Positions 30,549-45,221 of a DNA stretch of 64,000 bases are shown here, piece after piece. The stretch is from assembly GCA_030544215.1 (NCBI GenBank), contig JARZZO010000004.1, forward strand, positions 46,055,980 to 46,119,979, read 5' to 3'. Source of the DNA: Zantedeschia hybrid cultivar (lineage: Eukaryota; Streptophyta; Magnoliopsida; Alismatales; Araceae). The notes below the pieces were generated by a model, which was not told where the DNA came from, made no database searches, and saw only the letters and a program-made list of their open reading frames with translations. The position numbers and the translations under genes were made by a program. Each line of letters starts with the position of its first letter. Positions within the stretch are counted from its first letter, which is position 1.

Positions 30549-33500
30549 TTACATGAAGTAACGCCGAAGGCGTTCCACATTCCAGGTGCGAGGGAGAGGT
30601 TGGCCCGAAAGGGTCTCCAACCGATAAGCCCCTCGTCTGATTACCTCTTTTACCCGATACGGCCCTTCCCAGTTGGGGGCAAGCTTCCCTGCGGCTTCGG
30701 CTGGCTTAGATGCATGAGCATTCCTTAACACGAGGTTCCCGATTTCAAAGCTTCGGGGCTTCACTCGAGTGTTGTGGTATCTGGCCATGCGCTGCTGATA
30801 AGCCGCCAGCCGAATGCGAGCTTTATCTCGGGTCTCTTCTATGAGGTCGAGATGATCCTTCAAGACTTCTTCATTGGCCTCTGGATCGTAGGTAATGACT
30901 CTTGGAGAGGGAAGGCCGATTTCTACAGGAATAACGGCCTCTATCCTATAAGCCATGCGAAATGGAGTTTCGCCGGTAGGGGTTCGGCTCGTAGTCCGAT
31001 ATGCCCAAAGAACACTTGGTAGCTCCTCTACCCATCGGCCTTTGGCTTCGCCGAGGCGGGTTTTTAGTCCTCGCAACAGACTTCGGTTGGTGACCTCGAC
31101 CTGGCCGTTTGCCCGAGGGTGTGCTACCGAAGTGAACTTGTGAAGGATGCCGAAGTCGGCGCAGTTATCGCTGAACCGGCGGCTATCGAACTGCTTGCCG
31201 TTGTCTGAGATGATGGCCAGGGGGATGCCGAATCGGCAGATGATGGACTTCCATACGAAGTTCCAAGCATTGCTATCGGTTATGGACGTGAGGGGTTCGG
31301 CTTCTACCCATTTGGTGAAGTAGTCTACTGCCACGATGAGGAATTTCCTTTGGCCGGTGGCGATAGGAAAAGGCCCCAGGAGGTCGATTCCCCATTGAGC
31401 GAAAGGCCAGGGGTCGGATAAAGGGGTCAGAAGGGTGGCTGACTGGTGGATGAGGGAGCTGAACCTCTGGCACTGATCACAGCGCCGTACGAGGGCTAAT
31501 GCGTCCTCTCGGAGTGTCGGCCACCAGTATCCTTGCCTTAGAAGCTTATGAGCCAGGGCCCTTCCTCCCGCATGTGCTCCGCATACCCCTTCGTGCACCT
31601 CTCGTATGGCGTAGTCGGCTTCGGTTGGGCCGAGGCACCGTAATAACGGTCGGCCGAAGGACTTCTTATACAGCAGCCCGTCCAGAAGAAGGAAGTGAGA
31701 TGAACGCTGCCGAACATGCTTCGCTTCCCTTGAATCGGGCGGGACTTCTCCTCGAAGGAGGAAAGAGACAAGGGGAGTTATCCAGGTCTCGGCTTCGGCC
31801 TCGGTTACTTGCATGACCTCAGGCTCACCGAGGCTTGGTTCGGCGCGTTCCTCTACTAGGATCATTCGGCCTCCTCCCCCGTCTTGGGTTGATGCCAGCC
31901 GGGAAAGGGCATCGGCTCGGGCATTCTCGGCTCTCGGGATCCGCACGATTACACAGGAATCGAATTAAGCGAGGATCTTACGAGTCACCTGGAGATAGGA
32001 TGCCATTATCGCATCCCGAGCTTCGTATTCCCCGGAAACATGACTGGCGATCAGCTGAGAGTCGCTAAAAGCCTTTAGGTTCCGAACACCGAGCTTTCTT
32101 GCGGCCTGGAGGCCAGAAATGAGGGCTTCGTATTCGGCGGCGTTATTGGTGGCTGGAAAGGAGAAGCGTAGCGCGTACTCCGTAACGACCCCTTCGGGCG
32201 ATGCCAGGATCCATCCGGCGCCGCTGCCCGTGGAGCATGCGGAGCCGTCTACATAGAGTTTCCACTCGTTCGCCGGTGTGCGAGCCGAAGTGTCCTCGGC
32301 TTCGGATATGTCGGCTTCCGGCTGAGGTGCCGAGGAAGCTTCGGGAGTGAGTTCGGTAATAAAGTCGGCTAGTGCCTGGGCTTTTATCGCTACCCGAGGT
32401 ACGTAGGAGATGTCGAACTCTCCTAGTTCGATCGCCCATTTCGCCAGTCTGCCGGACACCTCCGGCCGGGAGAGAATTTGCCTCAGAGGCTGGTCGGTGA
32501 GGATCTTTACCGAATGGGCAAGAAAATAAGGCCGGAGCCTCCTCGCGGACGAGACGAGGGCCAAAGCCAATTTTTCTAGAGCGAGATACCGGAGTTCTGC
32601 TCCTTGAAGGGCTCGGCTGGTATAGTAGACTGGCTTCTTAATGCCGTCTTGTTCTCGGACGAGGACGGCGCTGATAGCTGTCTCGAATACCGCGAGGTAA
32701 AGGCTCAGCGGCTCCCCGGGGACTGGCTTGGACAGAATGGGGACTTTGGAGAGGTAGGCCTTCAGTTGGTCGAAGGCTGCCTGGCACTCGTCCGTCCAGG
32801 CAAAGCTGTTGGCCTTCTTCAGCAGCTTGAAGAAGGGGAAGCAGTAATCCGCCGCTCTTGACATGAAGCGGCTCAGGGCTGCGATCCTTCCGTTTAGCTT
32901 TTGTACCTCTCGGAGGTTAGCCGGAGGGCGCATCCGTATGATGGTCGAAACCTTCTCGGGGTTAGCTTCTACCCCTCGGTAAGTGACCATGTAGCCGAGG
33001 AACTTTCCGGAGGCTACCCCGAAGGCGCACTTGGTCGGGTTCAGCTTCATTTTGTATCGCCGCAGGGCGGAGAATGTCTCGGCCAAGTCGGCCAAATGTT
33101 CTGTAGCGACGCGGCTCTTGACCAGCATATCGTCTATGTAAACTTCCATGTTGCGGCCGAGCTGCGGGGCGAACAGTTTATTGACAAGGCGCTGATATGT
33201 CGCGCCAGCATTCTTTAGGCCGAAGGGCATCCGAGTATAGCAATACAGACCTAGATCGGTCGTGAAGCTGGTTTTGCTTTCATCATCCGGATGCATTCGG
33301 ATCTAGTGATAGCTTGAATAGGCATCGAGGAAGCTCAGGAGCTCGTGGCCGGAGGTTGCATCCACCACCTGATCTATCCGAGGTAGCGGGAAGCTATCCA
33401 TCGGACAGGCCTTGTTAAGGTTGGTGAAGTCCACGCACATTCGCCACTTGCCATCCTTCTTCGGCACCATCACTACGTTGGCGATCCAGTCCGGGTGATG

Positions 33501-36062
33501 CACCTCTCGGAGGTGCCCGGCGTCCAGCCCCTTCTGCACTTCGGCTTGGATGGCGGCTCTCCTTTCCTGATTGAAGGTACGCCGCTTCTGCTTAACCGGA
33601 GGCTGGTTAGGATCGGTGTGCAGTCGGTGTTCTACTACTTCCGGGTCGACCCCGGGCATGTCTGTCGGAGACCAGGCAAAGATGTCGAGATTCTTTTTCA
33701 AGAACTCGGTGAGCTTCTCCGCTTCGATTTTCTCCAGGCTGGAGCCTATCATCAGGGTTCGTCCTTCGCCTCCCGGAACCGGAATGGTGACGAGTTCTTC
33801 TCCCGGGGATGCCTCGGCTAATGATTCGATCGCCAGGGACTCGGCTGCAGCCTTCCCCTTGACCGAAATCATGTAGCATTGCCGGGCTGCTTCTTGATTT
33901 CCCCTGGCCTCGCCTATTCCGTGGCTAGTATGGAATTTTAGCTTTTGATGGAAAGACGAAGGCAGAGCTCCGACCCCGCCGATTAGCCTTCGGCCAAAGA
34001 TGGCGTTGTAGGCTGAATCGATTTTTACAACGGCAAAATCCGTTTCTACGGTTAGTTGCCGGGGGGCGGAACCTATGGTTACAGGGAGTCGGACAATGCC
34101 CTCCACTCGGCAGGGCGAACCGTTAAAACCGAAGAGGGGGCCCCGGTGAGGCTTCATATTAGCCTCACTCAATCCCATTTTTGCAAAGCAATCGTAAAAT
34201 AGGATGTTCGGGGCGCTTCCATTATCAACAAAAATACGATGTACATCGTAACTGTTTATTACAGCGTTTATGATGAGGGCGTCGTCGTGAGGGGCCTGAA
34301 TATCAATCAGGTCCTCTGAGCCGAAGGTAATATCTTCTTGGCGAGGCCGCTTTGGCTCGATGTCGACCGTTGCTATGGTGGCAGAGCTGTGCTGCCGGCG
34401 CCTTGATCCTTCTCCCGGCCCCCCGGATATCATCATGATGGACCCAGAGATGGGTGTTTGATGAGATGCTTCCACCGGGGCCGAGGTGATCTTTGGCGGA
34501 GGAGCAGCTTCTCTTTCCGGGGGCTGCCGTTGCCTGGCCGTCTCAGGGACGTCCCGGTTCCGCTGCTGCTGGGGCTGCTCTCGCCGAAGCTGTGGCAGTC
34601 TGCCTTCCTTGATGAGGCGGTCGATTTCCTCCCGAAGGTGTCGGCACTCATCAGTCGTATGGCCGATCTCCCGATGATACTCGCAATATTTGCCGGCATC
34701 CCTTCGGCGAAGATCTGTCTTGATGCGCTCCGGCCGCCGGATCAAACCCTTCACCTCCATGAGCATTCGGGAAGGGGGAGCGGGCAGCGGTAGGTACCGC
34801 GGCTGCGGATCCCGTCGCCTCTCTCGGTCCCACTCCTCCCTGCGATATCGCTTTCGGGAGGGCTCCTGGTCTTCGGGCCGAGGGCGGACCACCTGGGAGG
34901 CAGGTGCCGAGGCTGTTTCGGCTGCGCCTTTGCCTTTGGACATCATCAGGGCTTCCCGATTGATATACTTGTGGGCCCGGGCTACGAGGTCCTGAAAGGT
35001 AGGGGGATGGCGCTTCCCGATGGAACCGAGGAGCCCTTCGTCCTGACACCCGCTGATCACGGCTGAGACCGTAATCGAGCTATCAAGGTTTGGGATTTGG
35101 GCGGCCTCGGTCCGAAACTTGGTAAAATACTCTTGGAGAGTTTCGGTGGGGCCTTGCCGAATGGCTAGCAGGCTGGCGGAAGTTTTACACTGCCGGGTGG
35201 TGTCATAAAACTGGTCGATAAACAGCTGGCCCAACTGGACTAGGGAGTGGATGGAGTTGGGGGCCAGTGTCTCGAACCAAGTTAGGGCAGTCTTCTCAAG
35301 GGTGAGGGGGAAAAGGCGGCAGCGGACTGCCTCGGCGACCCCTCGAACCGAGAGGTATGTGTTGAATCTCTGGAAATGACAGACCGGATCTGTCATCCCG
35401 TCGTAGAGAGGGCCCTTCGGCAGTTTGAAATTGGGAGGTACCTCGGTAGCCAGGAGCTCTGGCGTGAACGGGGTTTGCTCCAGGATGTTGCTAGCAAGGG
35501 GCGTTCCGTACGGCCGAGACACCATCTGCTGCATTTCCTTCCGCATCGCTGTCAGCCGCCGGTCCAGGTCCGGGGCGGTTGAGGTGGTGACTGATTGTCC
35601 TCCGGTTTTGGCCGGGCGGAACTCCGACGAAGCATAGCCTTGCTCTGTTATACGGTCGGCGCGAGGGGCTCGGGCAGGTAGCGCCGAGGGCTTGCTGCGC
35701 GCCGTAGCGGTTTCGTCGGAGGAAACCGGTGTGGGCGCTGGCCGGAACCTAGCATCTTGGACAGGATAGAGCGGGGGGAGCGGTGCTTGCTGAGGAAGCT
35801 GTCCCAATAATCCCATGCGTTGGGCGATGGCGGACACCATCTCCTGAAGAGGCGCGAGGGAGGTGACGGCAGCGGCTAACGTCGCCACCTGCTGCTGGAG
35901 CATTCCCACCCGGTCTTCCGCAGCGAGGGACTCTGGTATGACGGGCAGAGCCGCGCTTGGTGGAGCAGAAGGGGCGCCTTCGGAGGGCAGTAGCTGCGCT
36001 GAGGCTTCCCGTGTCTCTGCTTTGCTCTGTCCGGATCGCCGGGTCACAGGTCGTTGAGACAT
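30549..36062 (-). pseudogene. gag-pol polyprotein of the Tat element (two nonsense codons)
   Basis: One reading frame of about 1,838 codons covers gag and pol without a frameshift. Order: a Pro/Ala-rich N-terminus; the retrotransposon gag domain (about residues 230-350, LTWFETLAPNS); a CEYHREIGHTTDEC zinc motif (about 34640-34685); protease with VDNGSAPNILF near 34235, where the usual DTG/DSG is DNG; RT with KWRMCVDFTNLNK and YIDD near 33130; RNase H (ALEKLALALV); a second plant-type RNase H starting LYVDGSA near 32265; integrase with its HHCC finger and D,D,E residues (IDLLGPF, ISDNGKQFDS, GQVEVTNR). No chromodomain. Stops at 33303-33305 (TAG) and 31965-31967 (TAA) sit where relatives have Gln. 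Both fit C-to-T changes. Confidence 0.95.
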
Positions 36063-36077
36063 GACTTGTTTGTTTGC

Positions 36078-36095
36078 TTCCCACAGACGGCGCCA
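36078..36095 (-). other. primer-binding site of the Tat element
   Basis: Two bases inside the 5' LTR the minus strand reads TGGCGCCGTCTGTGGGAA. The first nine bases match the 3' end of plant tRNA-Asp (ACGGCGCCA); the rest does not. The identical 18 bases follow the LTR of the second copy at 63419, so this is the family's true site, not decay. Confidence 0.7.
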
Positions 36096-36097
36096 CG

Positions 36098-36984
36098 TGA
36101 TGTAGCCGTAGCTATCACGACCGGATTCCGAAGCTGGAATCCGAAGTTTCGGGGATCCGGAGCTGGGTCGGATCGGTGGAGAGGCCCGACGTGGATCCGG
36201 AAGGCGACGGAGGCAGAGATGCGGAGGATCCGAGGTCGAGGGTCGCTCGGTCGGATGTCGGCTTGTCTCGGGAAGGCGTGGCCGAGGTCCGTCCGGCTGA
36301 CGAGCAGGTGGTGCGGAACCAAGTCACCTTCGGGCGAGGAGCAGCCGGCGAAGGGCGTCGAGACCGGAGGGAGGAGTCCAAGGTCGGCGGCCAAGACCGA
36401 CTCGGGGAGGTCGGCGATGATTCGAACCGAGCCCCTGCAAGAGGGAAAGAAGAAGAAACCGGTCAGCAGGAGTCCCGGGCTTCGGTCCTTAGGAACCCTC
36501 TCCGACGGTTAAGTTAGCTTCTGAAGATGATTCGATTCAGAAGACGAAGAGCAGCTTTAATGCTATTTGGACTATGGTCCTTGAGGGTCACGGGGATATC
36601 TCTTTGGCAATAAATAGCGGTGTATTTATAGCAGAGGATAGAGGATGGTTAACGGTGATAGCCGATATAGGACTATGTTCCGGGCTTACTGGTAAACCGC
36701 CATAGTGCCTAGTCCTCCACCGGAGTGGGCCGGATACGGCTGTCGGGCCGAAAGGGGTTGGGCCGCTGACGGGCCGAAGCCTGCTGGGCCGAGGGCTACT
36801 GTGCCGCTTGCGGGCCGAAGGCTTATGGGCCGTTGATGGGCCGAAGACCACTGGGCTGCTTGCTGGGCCGAGGGCTTCTATGCCGCTTACGGGCCGAAGG
36901 CTTCCAGTGGGCGTTTGATTGCCTCTGCTGGACTGACCGGGGTTGGGCTTGTTTTAATGGGCCGAATCGGATTCTGCCTCATCA
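36098..36984 (-). repeat. 5' LTR of the Tat element
   Basis: 887 bp, same length and limits as the 3' LTR. Differences between the two are almost all C/T or G/A. A minus-strand TATAAATA near 36625-36635 is the likely promoter for gag-pol. Confidence 0.95.
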
Positions 36985-36989
36985 CAACT

Positions 36990-37661
36990 GAATAGGAAAC
37001 CAAGGAGAGGATGGTTAGGGTTTAAACTAAGATCTGAGTAGTATATATAAGACCTAGTAGTATGCAAATGACCCCAGTCGTTGCTAAAGTTCTTCACAAT
37101 TAGGGCTAGATTCTAAGAGAGAGGGAGAGATTGTTCTTGGTGTGAGGGTTTAAAGTTCTAAGCTTTATTGTGTCTTCCAAGAAATCTAGAGGGCATAGGT
37201 AAAGGGTTAGAAGTAGGAGTTGTTGAGGAGGATCTTCAGGAACTCCATGTTTCAACTTGATTTTAAGGAAGTAGGCAATGATTACTCTAAGCAAGATATA
37301 TTTGTATACAAAAACTCAATTATTTTTAAGGTTTTCAAAGTTAAAATATGATATCAAATCTAGTCTGAATTTTTTGTGCAGTACTCTATCATGTTTTTGA
37401 TCAACTTGTTTGTTGATCTTTCTATTATTCTTCTTGCAAAACTTTGGATAATATTTCATGATACTAAGGCTCTTGATTCATTTGTAAACATGCTGATTGC
37501 AATCTTAATATTATATATGTTTAACATGATATTTAGAAGCTTAATAATCTTTAAAACATTATAAGATCTATGCCATCTACTTGTAACAATTTTATATGAA
37601 TAGTGTCACCTTAGGAGAGTTTTAGGCCAATCTTGTAAGCATTCATTAAGAGGGTTAGAAC
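36990..37661. other. gene-free spacer
   Basis: AT-rich DNA to the right of the Tat element. The frame at 37376-37564 is hydrophobic by composition only. No domain seen. Confidence 0.4.
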
Positions 37662-39152
37662 TGTAAGGATCGGGTGGGGCACAAAGAACGCAGCGGAAAC
37701 ATGTATTTAATATTTTTCTATCCCACCGTCATTGATCTGTTTCGACCAAAAATCACAAGATGACGATTCGATAATCACCTTGCACAGATTTGAATCCGCA
37801 TTCGTCTTGTTCCGAACGAGCGATGTCACTAGCCACACAGATGTTTAGTGTCTAGCAGTATCCACGTGGTTCTCTTATTATGGGATCGTCCTCATTTCTT
37901 TGCTCGATTCAACGCGGTCGTCGGCCTTCCTCCTACACGGAGGTGCTCGCGGCATGTGGGCGTTCTTCTTTGACTATCGAAGACAGGAGCGGCGGACCGA
38001 CAACAGAAGGGGGCGCCCTTGGTTTGTGCGCACAACATGAGAGAGAGAAAGAGAGAGGAGGAGGCGACAAGGGCTACTCTGGAGCTTGGCCCAGGGCTGC
38101 CCTCTTCGATGTGTTTTATATTAAGTCAGACAATTTTTCTCAAAAATCCCGATTAATATAAAACCTACTTAATTATCCTGAACTGAGAACCTTTGTACAT
38201 GTGACCTTTTAGGCCCAAACGCTAGTGCAGGTTTTGACCCAATAAGCCCAATAACTCCTTATTAGCTTATTTTAATTAACTAATATCTAATATTTAATTA
38301 ATTACATAATCAAATTTTCGTCTCACAGTAATCATCCGAGTATTCTAATTATGTTGGATACCAAGCAACACCGCATAATCCTAGAAACGATGGGATTCCG
38401 TAACCTGCTCTTGGAACCTGTGCGTCCACAGTTACTATGTGGATTTAATCCTTCATCAGTATAATGTTCCCGAGTTAACCTAAGGTGTAGATAATTGTCA
38501 AACCTTAGCCGGTCAACCCACTCGGCATGAATGCGCGCTTATTTAATATTAAAAAACTCCTTTCCTGATATTTAGTTCGCTAGGAACTTCCATGCATTTA
38601 ACCTGGAGCATTCTCTCTCTGATTATTGATAGCGAATGATTCCTTATTGAAACACAATCACCATTGAAGGTCTTCCATTGAGTCGAATCACATGACCGAT
38701 TAGAATCTCGTGGATAGAGATCTATAAGCCATGGTCAAAGCTCAGAAGTCCACCGATAAGGAGTTTTTGGTGTCTAGGTCCGAGGACCATCCACATCACT
38801 ATGACGATGGATCAAGCTGGTTGGCAATCAAGTAACTTACCATCCAGCGATCTATGTTGGATCAGTTCAGTAAACTCATTCCTAATGAGCACCTACAAGA
38901 TCAATATAGTGTCTCCACACAAGTGACTATGAGACCAATCACTGTCATCATATGAACTAGAGCAACCTGTACTAGTCTAACAGAATATCCGATGTCCTTC
39001 TCAGATATTCATCTACTATGAACTATTAAGAATGTACTTTTATAGATCGTCAATCTTATATTGTAATCTCATCACAATCTAACAATCATTGCATATATTC
39101 ATGGACTTCACTATGATACGAATAACATAAAAGAGATGATTTACGCATAGTG
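37662..39152 (-). mobile_element. copia LTR fragment (minus), truncated at its 5' end
   Basis: This is related along its length to the complete solo LTR at 47088-48652. Shared stretches include TTGGATACCAAGCAACACCG versus TTGGGTGCCAAGCAACACCA and ATAATGTTCCCGAGT versus GCAATGTTCCCGAGT. It starts TGTAAGGATC at 37662, but lacks the last 70 bp or so found in its relative. It is fused at 39152/39153 directly to an LTR of the opposite orientation. Confidence 0.75.
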
Positions 39153-40826
<1,674 letters not shown>

Positions 40827-41324
40827 AGTGGTATAAGAGCCAGGTTGTCACTCTGATCGATGTAATAAAGATAGATTTAGAATCACGCAATAGGGGGTTT
40901 TCCTCTTGATTTGATTTTTTCTTTTTTTCGGAATTACACTCGGCAAGTTGCTGTTGGTCTTGTGAACAGAGCGTTGGGCGCCGCCGCATTCATCCGGTCG
41001 CGTAGGAGCGGCCCCTCGCGGTGCTACGGCTCACGGGCAGCTTCTGTCGCCAACACATAGCGCCGCGCTGGGTCGTTGCCTGCTGCGGGCGCAAGGCACC
41101 ACATAGGCGCGCAGCGCTGCACGCGCATGTCGTGGGTCATTGCATTTGAATGGCACTATGCGTCGTTGTGCGTGCTGGGCATGCTGCGGTGCACTGGACT
41201 CTGGATACTATCCGACATATAATAATTTTTTCTATCCGAATTCGACTCCGCCGGATAATATCCGAATTCGGATAATAATTCGAATATTTGATTCTTTCAA
41301 CTTTGTTATCCGAGATAAGAATTC
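40827..41324 (+). mobile_element. stub of copia internal 5' region (duplicate)
   Basis: It begins with the primer site and follows the leader of the main copy (43055-43410) for about 390 bp, including the GC-rich GCGGCCCCTCGCGG block, then departs. It stops where a repeat of 39036-39152 begins. No gag is attached. Confidence 0.8.
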
Positions 41325-41442
41325 ACTTTTATAGATCTGACAATCTTATATTGTAATCTCATCACAATCTGACAATCATTGCATACATTCATGGACTTCA
41401 CTATGATATGAATAACATAAAAGAGTCGATTTATGCATAATG
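41325..41442. repeat. duplicate of the junction flank 39036-39152
   Basis: The 118 bp before the second LTR repeat those before the first (ACTTTTATAGATC...AATAACATAAAAGAG), with a few base changes. Thus a unit of flank + LTR + leader has been duplicated in tandem. Confidence 0.9.
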
Positions 41443-43054
41443 TGTTAGTATTGGGTTTCCTACTGGCCAATTGTGGGTTTGGTAGGTCCGATATAATGGA
41501 CAATCTTGTTCATCACAATAAAGTGGTTATTAGCGTGTGAATTTGTAATTATGAATTACTTTACGTTGTTCCTAAGATATGTAGTTGTAAAGTCTATTCG
41601 AGATATGATCTTAAATATGGGTTTGATTATACATGGACACATATATCTTAAACTATTATAGATGGGAGGGTAATCACTGAGGGACATTGATTACTCATTA
41701 AATCGGCATATATGATGTGTAGATGATCAATCTCACGGTTACAGGTGTGGGACACCAGTACATATGTGCGGGTGTACATCCTGGGAGGATGTCTACTGAA
41801 CTGATCCGTTGATGAATCTTCAAATGGTTAATTATACCTAATGTCAACTGAAGATCCATTTGTCTCAGTAGCATCATTGATCCTTTGACCTAGGACATTA
41901 ATCGGGTCTTGCATGAGGATCGGTATGGTTTGTTGTTTGGTTAAGTGACTTTATCCATAAGTCATGAAATATCAAATTGTTGGCCACATCGAAATACGAG
42001 CGAAGACCATTAATGTTCAAAAGGGGATCGCTCACTATCAAGTATATATTAGACAGTTAATGGGCCTTGACATTGACGCTCACTAAGCCCATGGCCAGGG
42101 TTGTGTCGGTATGTTTGAAGCAAACGTGATGTATTTGAGGAGGTTAGGGTCAGACGACACGATTACTAGTGGTTTGACAGTAACCATACCACACGATCGT
42201 ATTGAGTTCATAGAACGAGCGAGGGATTATAGTGATGCGGCAATTGCAGTTTGATAGATACTAGATATGGTGGTTTTGAACCCGACGTCCTCTGGGATCA
42301 CGTAGATTTGCTTGACCCAACGTGATCATAGGTCCGAATTAAATTAAACAGTTATCTTGTTTCAGTTAAAGAGAATAATTGGTTTAATTTACTTTTAATT
42401 GAGAATTAGAAGTTAATGTGACTTAAACTTAAGTGACTATGAACCTAGAGGGTCACACATAATTGATTATCGCAGGACGGAGTATTATTCTATGGTTATA
42501 TATATAATTTCCTAAGATTCTTTTGGGAAAAGAATCATTTAAGTGGCTTAAAAGTATATATGCCATAATACTGAGGACATATAGATAATATGTATATTAG
42601 GTTTCTTTTGAAAGGAACTAATAATGTATATATATATATATATATATATATATGCGTGGAGAAGCAAGCAAACTCAGGTACCCTTCTCCCTTCCTCTTCC
42701 ATGCGCATTCACCTCTCTCTCTCTCCCTCTCTCTTGTCTTCGAGAATAGGATCTCGAGGCGGATCTCGGAGATCCGATGCTTGTGCGTGGCATGAAGAAG
42801 GACGAGCAGAGCACCATTGTTGCATGAGAATCCGTGTGGATTTTACTCTAAAGGCCGGATAGTTGTGCGGCTCTGCGCTCATGCAAATCGGCATCGGACT
42901 TTGTGGAACGGTTTTCTTCTGTGCAAGGTGTTAATGGATCACCTATTTGGTTATTTTAATGCATCGATCCAGGCACGATATGCGGATTCGAGGGATCCGA
43001 TTTCTTTATTTTATTATGTTGCGGTCAGGATCCTGAGAAGATCGAATCCTGACA
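41443..43054 (+). repeat. 5' LTR of the copia element
   Basis: 1,612 bp, TGTTAGTATTGGG...TCCTGACA, followed by an intact GTGGTATCAGAGCC. The CT-rich and GA-rich sequence near 42710-42740 follows a (TA)14 tract, a likely promoter area. Confidence 0.92.
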
Positions 43055-45221
43055 GTGGTATCAGAGCCAAGTTGTTGCTCTGATCGATACAATAAAGATT
43101 GATTTAGAATCATGCAATAGGAGGTTTTCCTCTTGATTTGATTTTTTTTTTTTCGGAATTACAGTCGGCAAGCTGCTGTCAGTTGTGTGAACGAAGCGCT
43201 GGGTGCCGCTGCATGCATTCCAGTCGCGTGTGAGCGGCCCCTCGCGGCGCTGCAGCCCTCGAGCGGCTTCTGTCGCAGGCACACAGCACCGCGCTGGGTC
43301 GCCGCCTGCTGCTGGTGCAAGGTGCCGCGTAGGCGCACAGCGCTGCACGCGCCCGCCGTGCGTCATTGCGTTCGAACTGTGCGTGCTGGGCACGCTGCGG
43401 TGCATTGGACCGCCGATAATTAACTCAATCAGATAATTATCTCTTTATTTGAGTTTAAATTTTGAATTTCGAAATTTGGTTGATGGAGATAATTACGACA
43501 CTTAGTTATGATAATTATATTATCATCAAATTCGAATTTTAAATTTTAAATTTAGTTAGTTGAGATAATTATCACAATTTTGAATTTAAATTGTGGTTAA
43601 TTAAGATAAACATCCTTATCCTTATCTAAAATTTGAATTTTTAAATTTAAAATTTTTGAAAAACGAAATACAATTGAATATTATTACAAAAATTCAGATT
43701 TTTGTTTTTTTTAATTATTGGATAATCGTTAAATTCAGATTTTTGAATTTTTGTAGTGGATAATCATTAAAATTCAATACTTTCAATTTTAAAAATTATT
43801 AGATAATTTTAGAAATTTGAGTTTTAAATTTTAGTTAAGGATAATTTGGGATAATTATTCACTTAAATTTATTTTCAAGTTTAATGATTGGATAATTAAT
43901 TTAAATTTAAATTCAATATTTATCTCAATTATCCTGATTAATTGAATTTAGTTTCAAAAAAAATAAAAATTAATGCTAAATTTTTATTTTAAATTCATTT
44001 CAGCCTCCCATTCTTATTTGGGATGATTCTTTGCATGTGTTATTACACTTGATTGCTTGGTTTGGTCTATGTCTGGATTAATTTTAATTGTTCCACTAGG
44101 ATTTTAAAAGTAAAGACCAATTTTTTTACATTACACATCGACAATTTTAATCTGAGTATGAGGATTATTTTAAAAAATAACCCTTCTTTGATTGATATGT
44201 TTGAGTTCAATGTCGGGTGATCATGGACTTAGTTTAATTTGCTCAGTTTGTTTGGGACCTACGAGCCTCCCTTCTCCCTCTATTTAATTTCCAATGTAAT
44301 TCTACCTTCCTCCGCTGGTTGTATTCGTCCTGAGGGCTTCTGAAAATTATTGGCATGTAATTTAAATTTTTCCGGCATGTGCGTCATGTAATCTTTGTAA
44401 TTGATGCCTCGGAAGGAGCTTGAAGGCGCGGAGGACGAATTGCGAGGATGATCCTGCTACTTTGGAAGTAGATTGGATGTCTCAATAGCCTTAGTTTAGA
44501 GTCCATTATCACCCAGGTTATATATATTTGCATTTGATTCATTTATTTTGTGGAAATTACTAGGTACAATAAATATATATCTCGAATATATTTAAGATAT
44601 ATATTCTACCACTAAGGGTGAGACCAAGATAAAATAAAATATCCTCTTAACCAAATATTAGATCTTTTAAAGCGTGGCTCTAGGAGCCGTCGTGGCCCTC
44701 CACTACTATAGGGTGATTGAATGTCCTCACCTCATAGATTTGTTGTGCTTTTCACAAGGTCCATGAGATGGTGGCAGGATCTCAGCCCTAAGGCTTAGCT
44801 TCAATGGATTGAGGGACTGAACTTAGCCTTGTTGTGCTTTCCACATGGGTCAGGTCACAAAATCATTACTGTGTAGTAATGGTGGTGCGATCTAACTGGG
44901 AGTATCCTCTGTTGTGCTTTCCACAAGGGGATGACTACTTAGGGGCTGAAAGTCAGATATTGCATTAGATGCAAGTGTCGATTGACTACTCTAAAGATCG
45001 GGTATGGCTTGTTGTGCTTTCCATAAGGTCACACCTCAGTCTCGTTGGGATTTTGACCCATTAGGATGATCACCGTAATCTCCCGTTCTATATGATTGAG
45101 GGTCATATAGTTCGACTGTAAAATAGTGAAGCTAATTAAGATAGAAATCCACATCTAAGTTTTTTTTTAAAAAATTGAATACATGATAAAATATTGTCTT
45201 TATTTTATTATCTAGATCACC
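43055..45221 (+). other. copia leader with GATAATTAT-rich DNA and four hairpin repeats
   Basis: After the primer site comes a GC-rich patch (43190-43420). A long AT-rich stretch with repeated GATAATTAT/AAATTT motifs follows (43420-44000). Four copies of a TTGTGCTTTCCACAAGG-like motif then occur, at 44740, 44828, 44910 and 45010. Each is a small inverted repeat (TTGTG...CACAA). No gene lies here; gag begins at 45222. Confidence 0.6.

Larger units (their letters stand above)
26400..36989 (-). mobile_element. complete Tat-lineage Ty3/gypsy LTR retrotransposon
   Basis: The element spans 26405-36984 (10,580 bp) between perfect 5-bp target duplications CAACT at 26400-26404 and 36985-36989. Its two LTRs are both 887 bp and differ at roughly 20 positions by eye, nearly all transitions, which points to an insertion in the last million years or so at usual plant rates. 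In element orientation (minus) the order is 5' LTR, primer-binding site, gag-pol, 149-bp tandem array, an oppositely oriented spliced reading frame, polypurine tract, 3' LTR. A second plant-type RNase H and the antisense gene near the 3' end are hallmarks of the Tat lineage. Two in-frame stops in pol make this copy non-autonomous. The same family appears at 20668 and 62512. Confidence 0.96.

Noticed and set aside
29985..30728. Plus-strand frames of about 90 codons repeating the same peptide
   Set aside because: They are translations of the 149-bp tandem units.
30774..36057. Many plus-strand frames opposite gag-pol
   Set aside because: Shadows of the long GC-rich gag-pol frame; only the region 28119-29535, outside gag-pol, has splice signals and a protein-like pattern.
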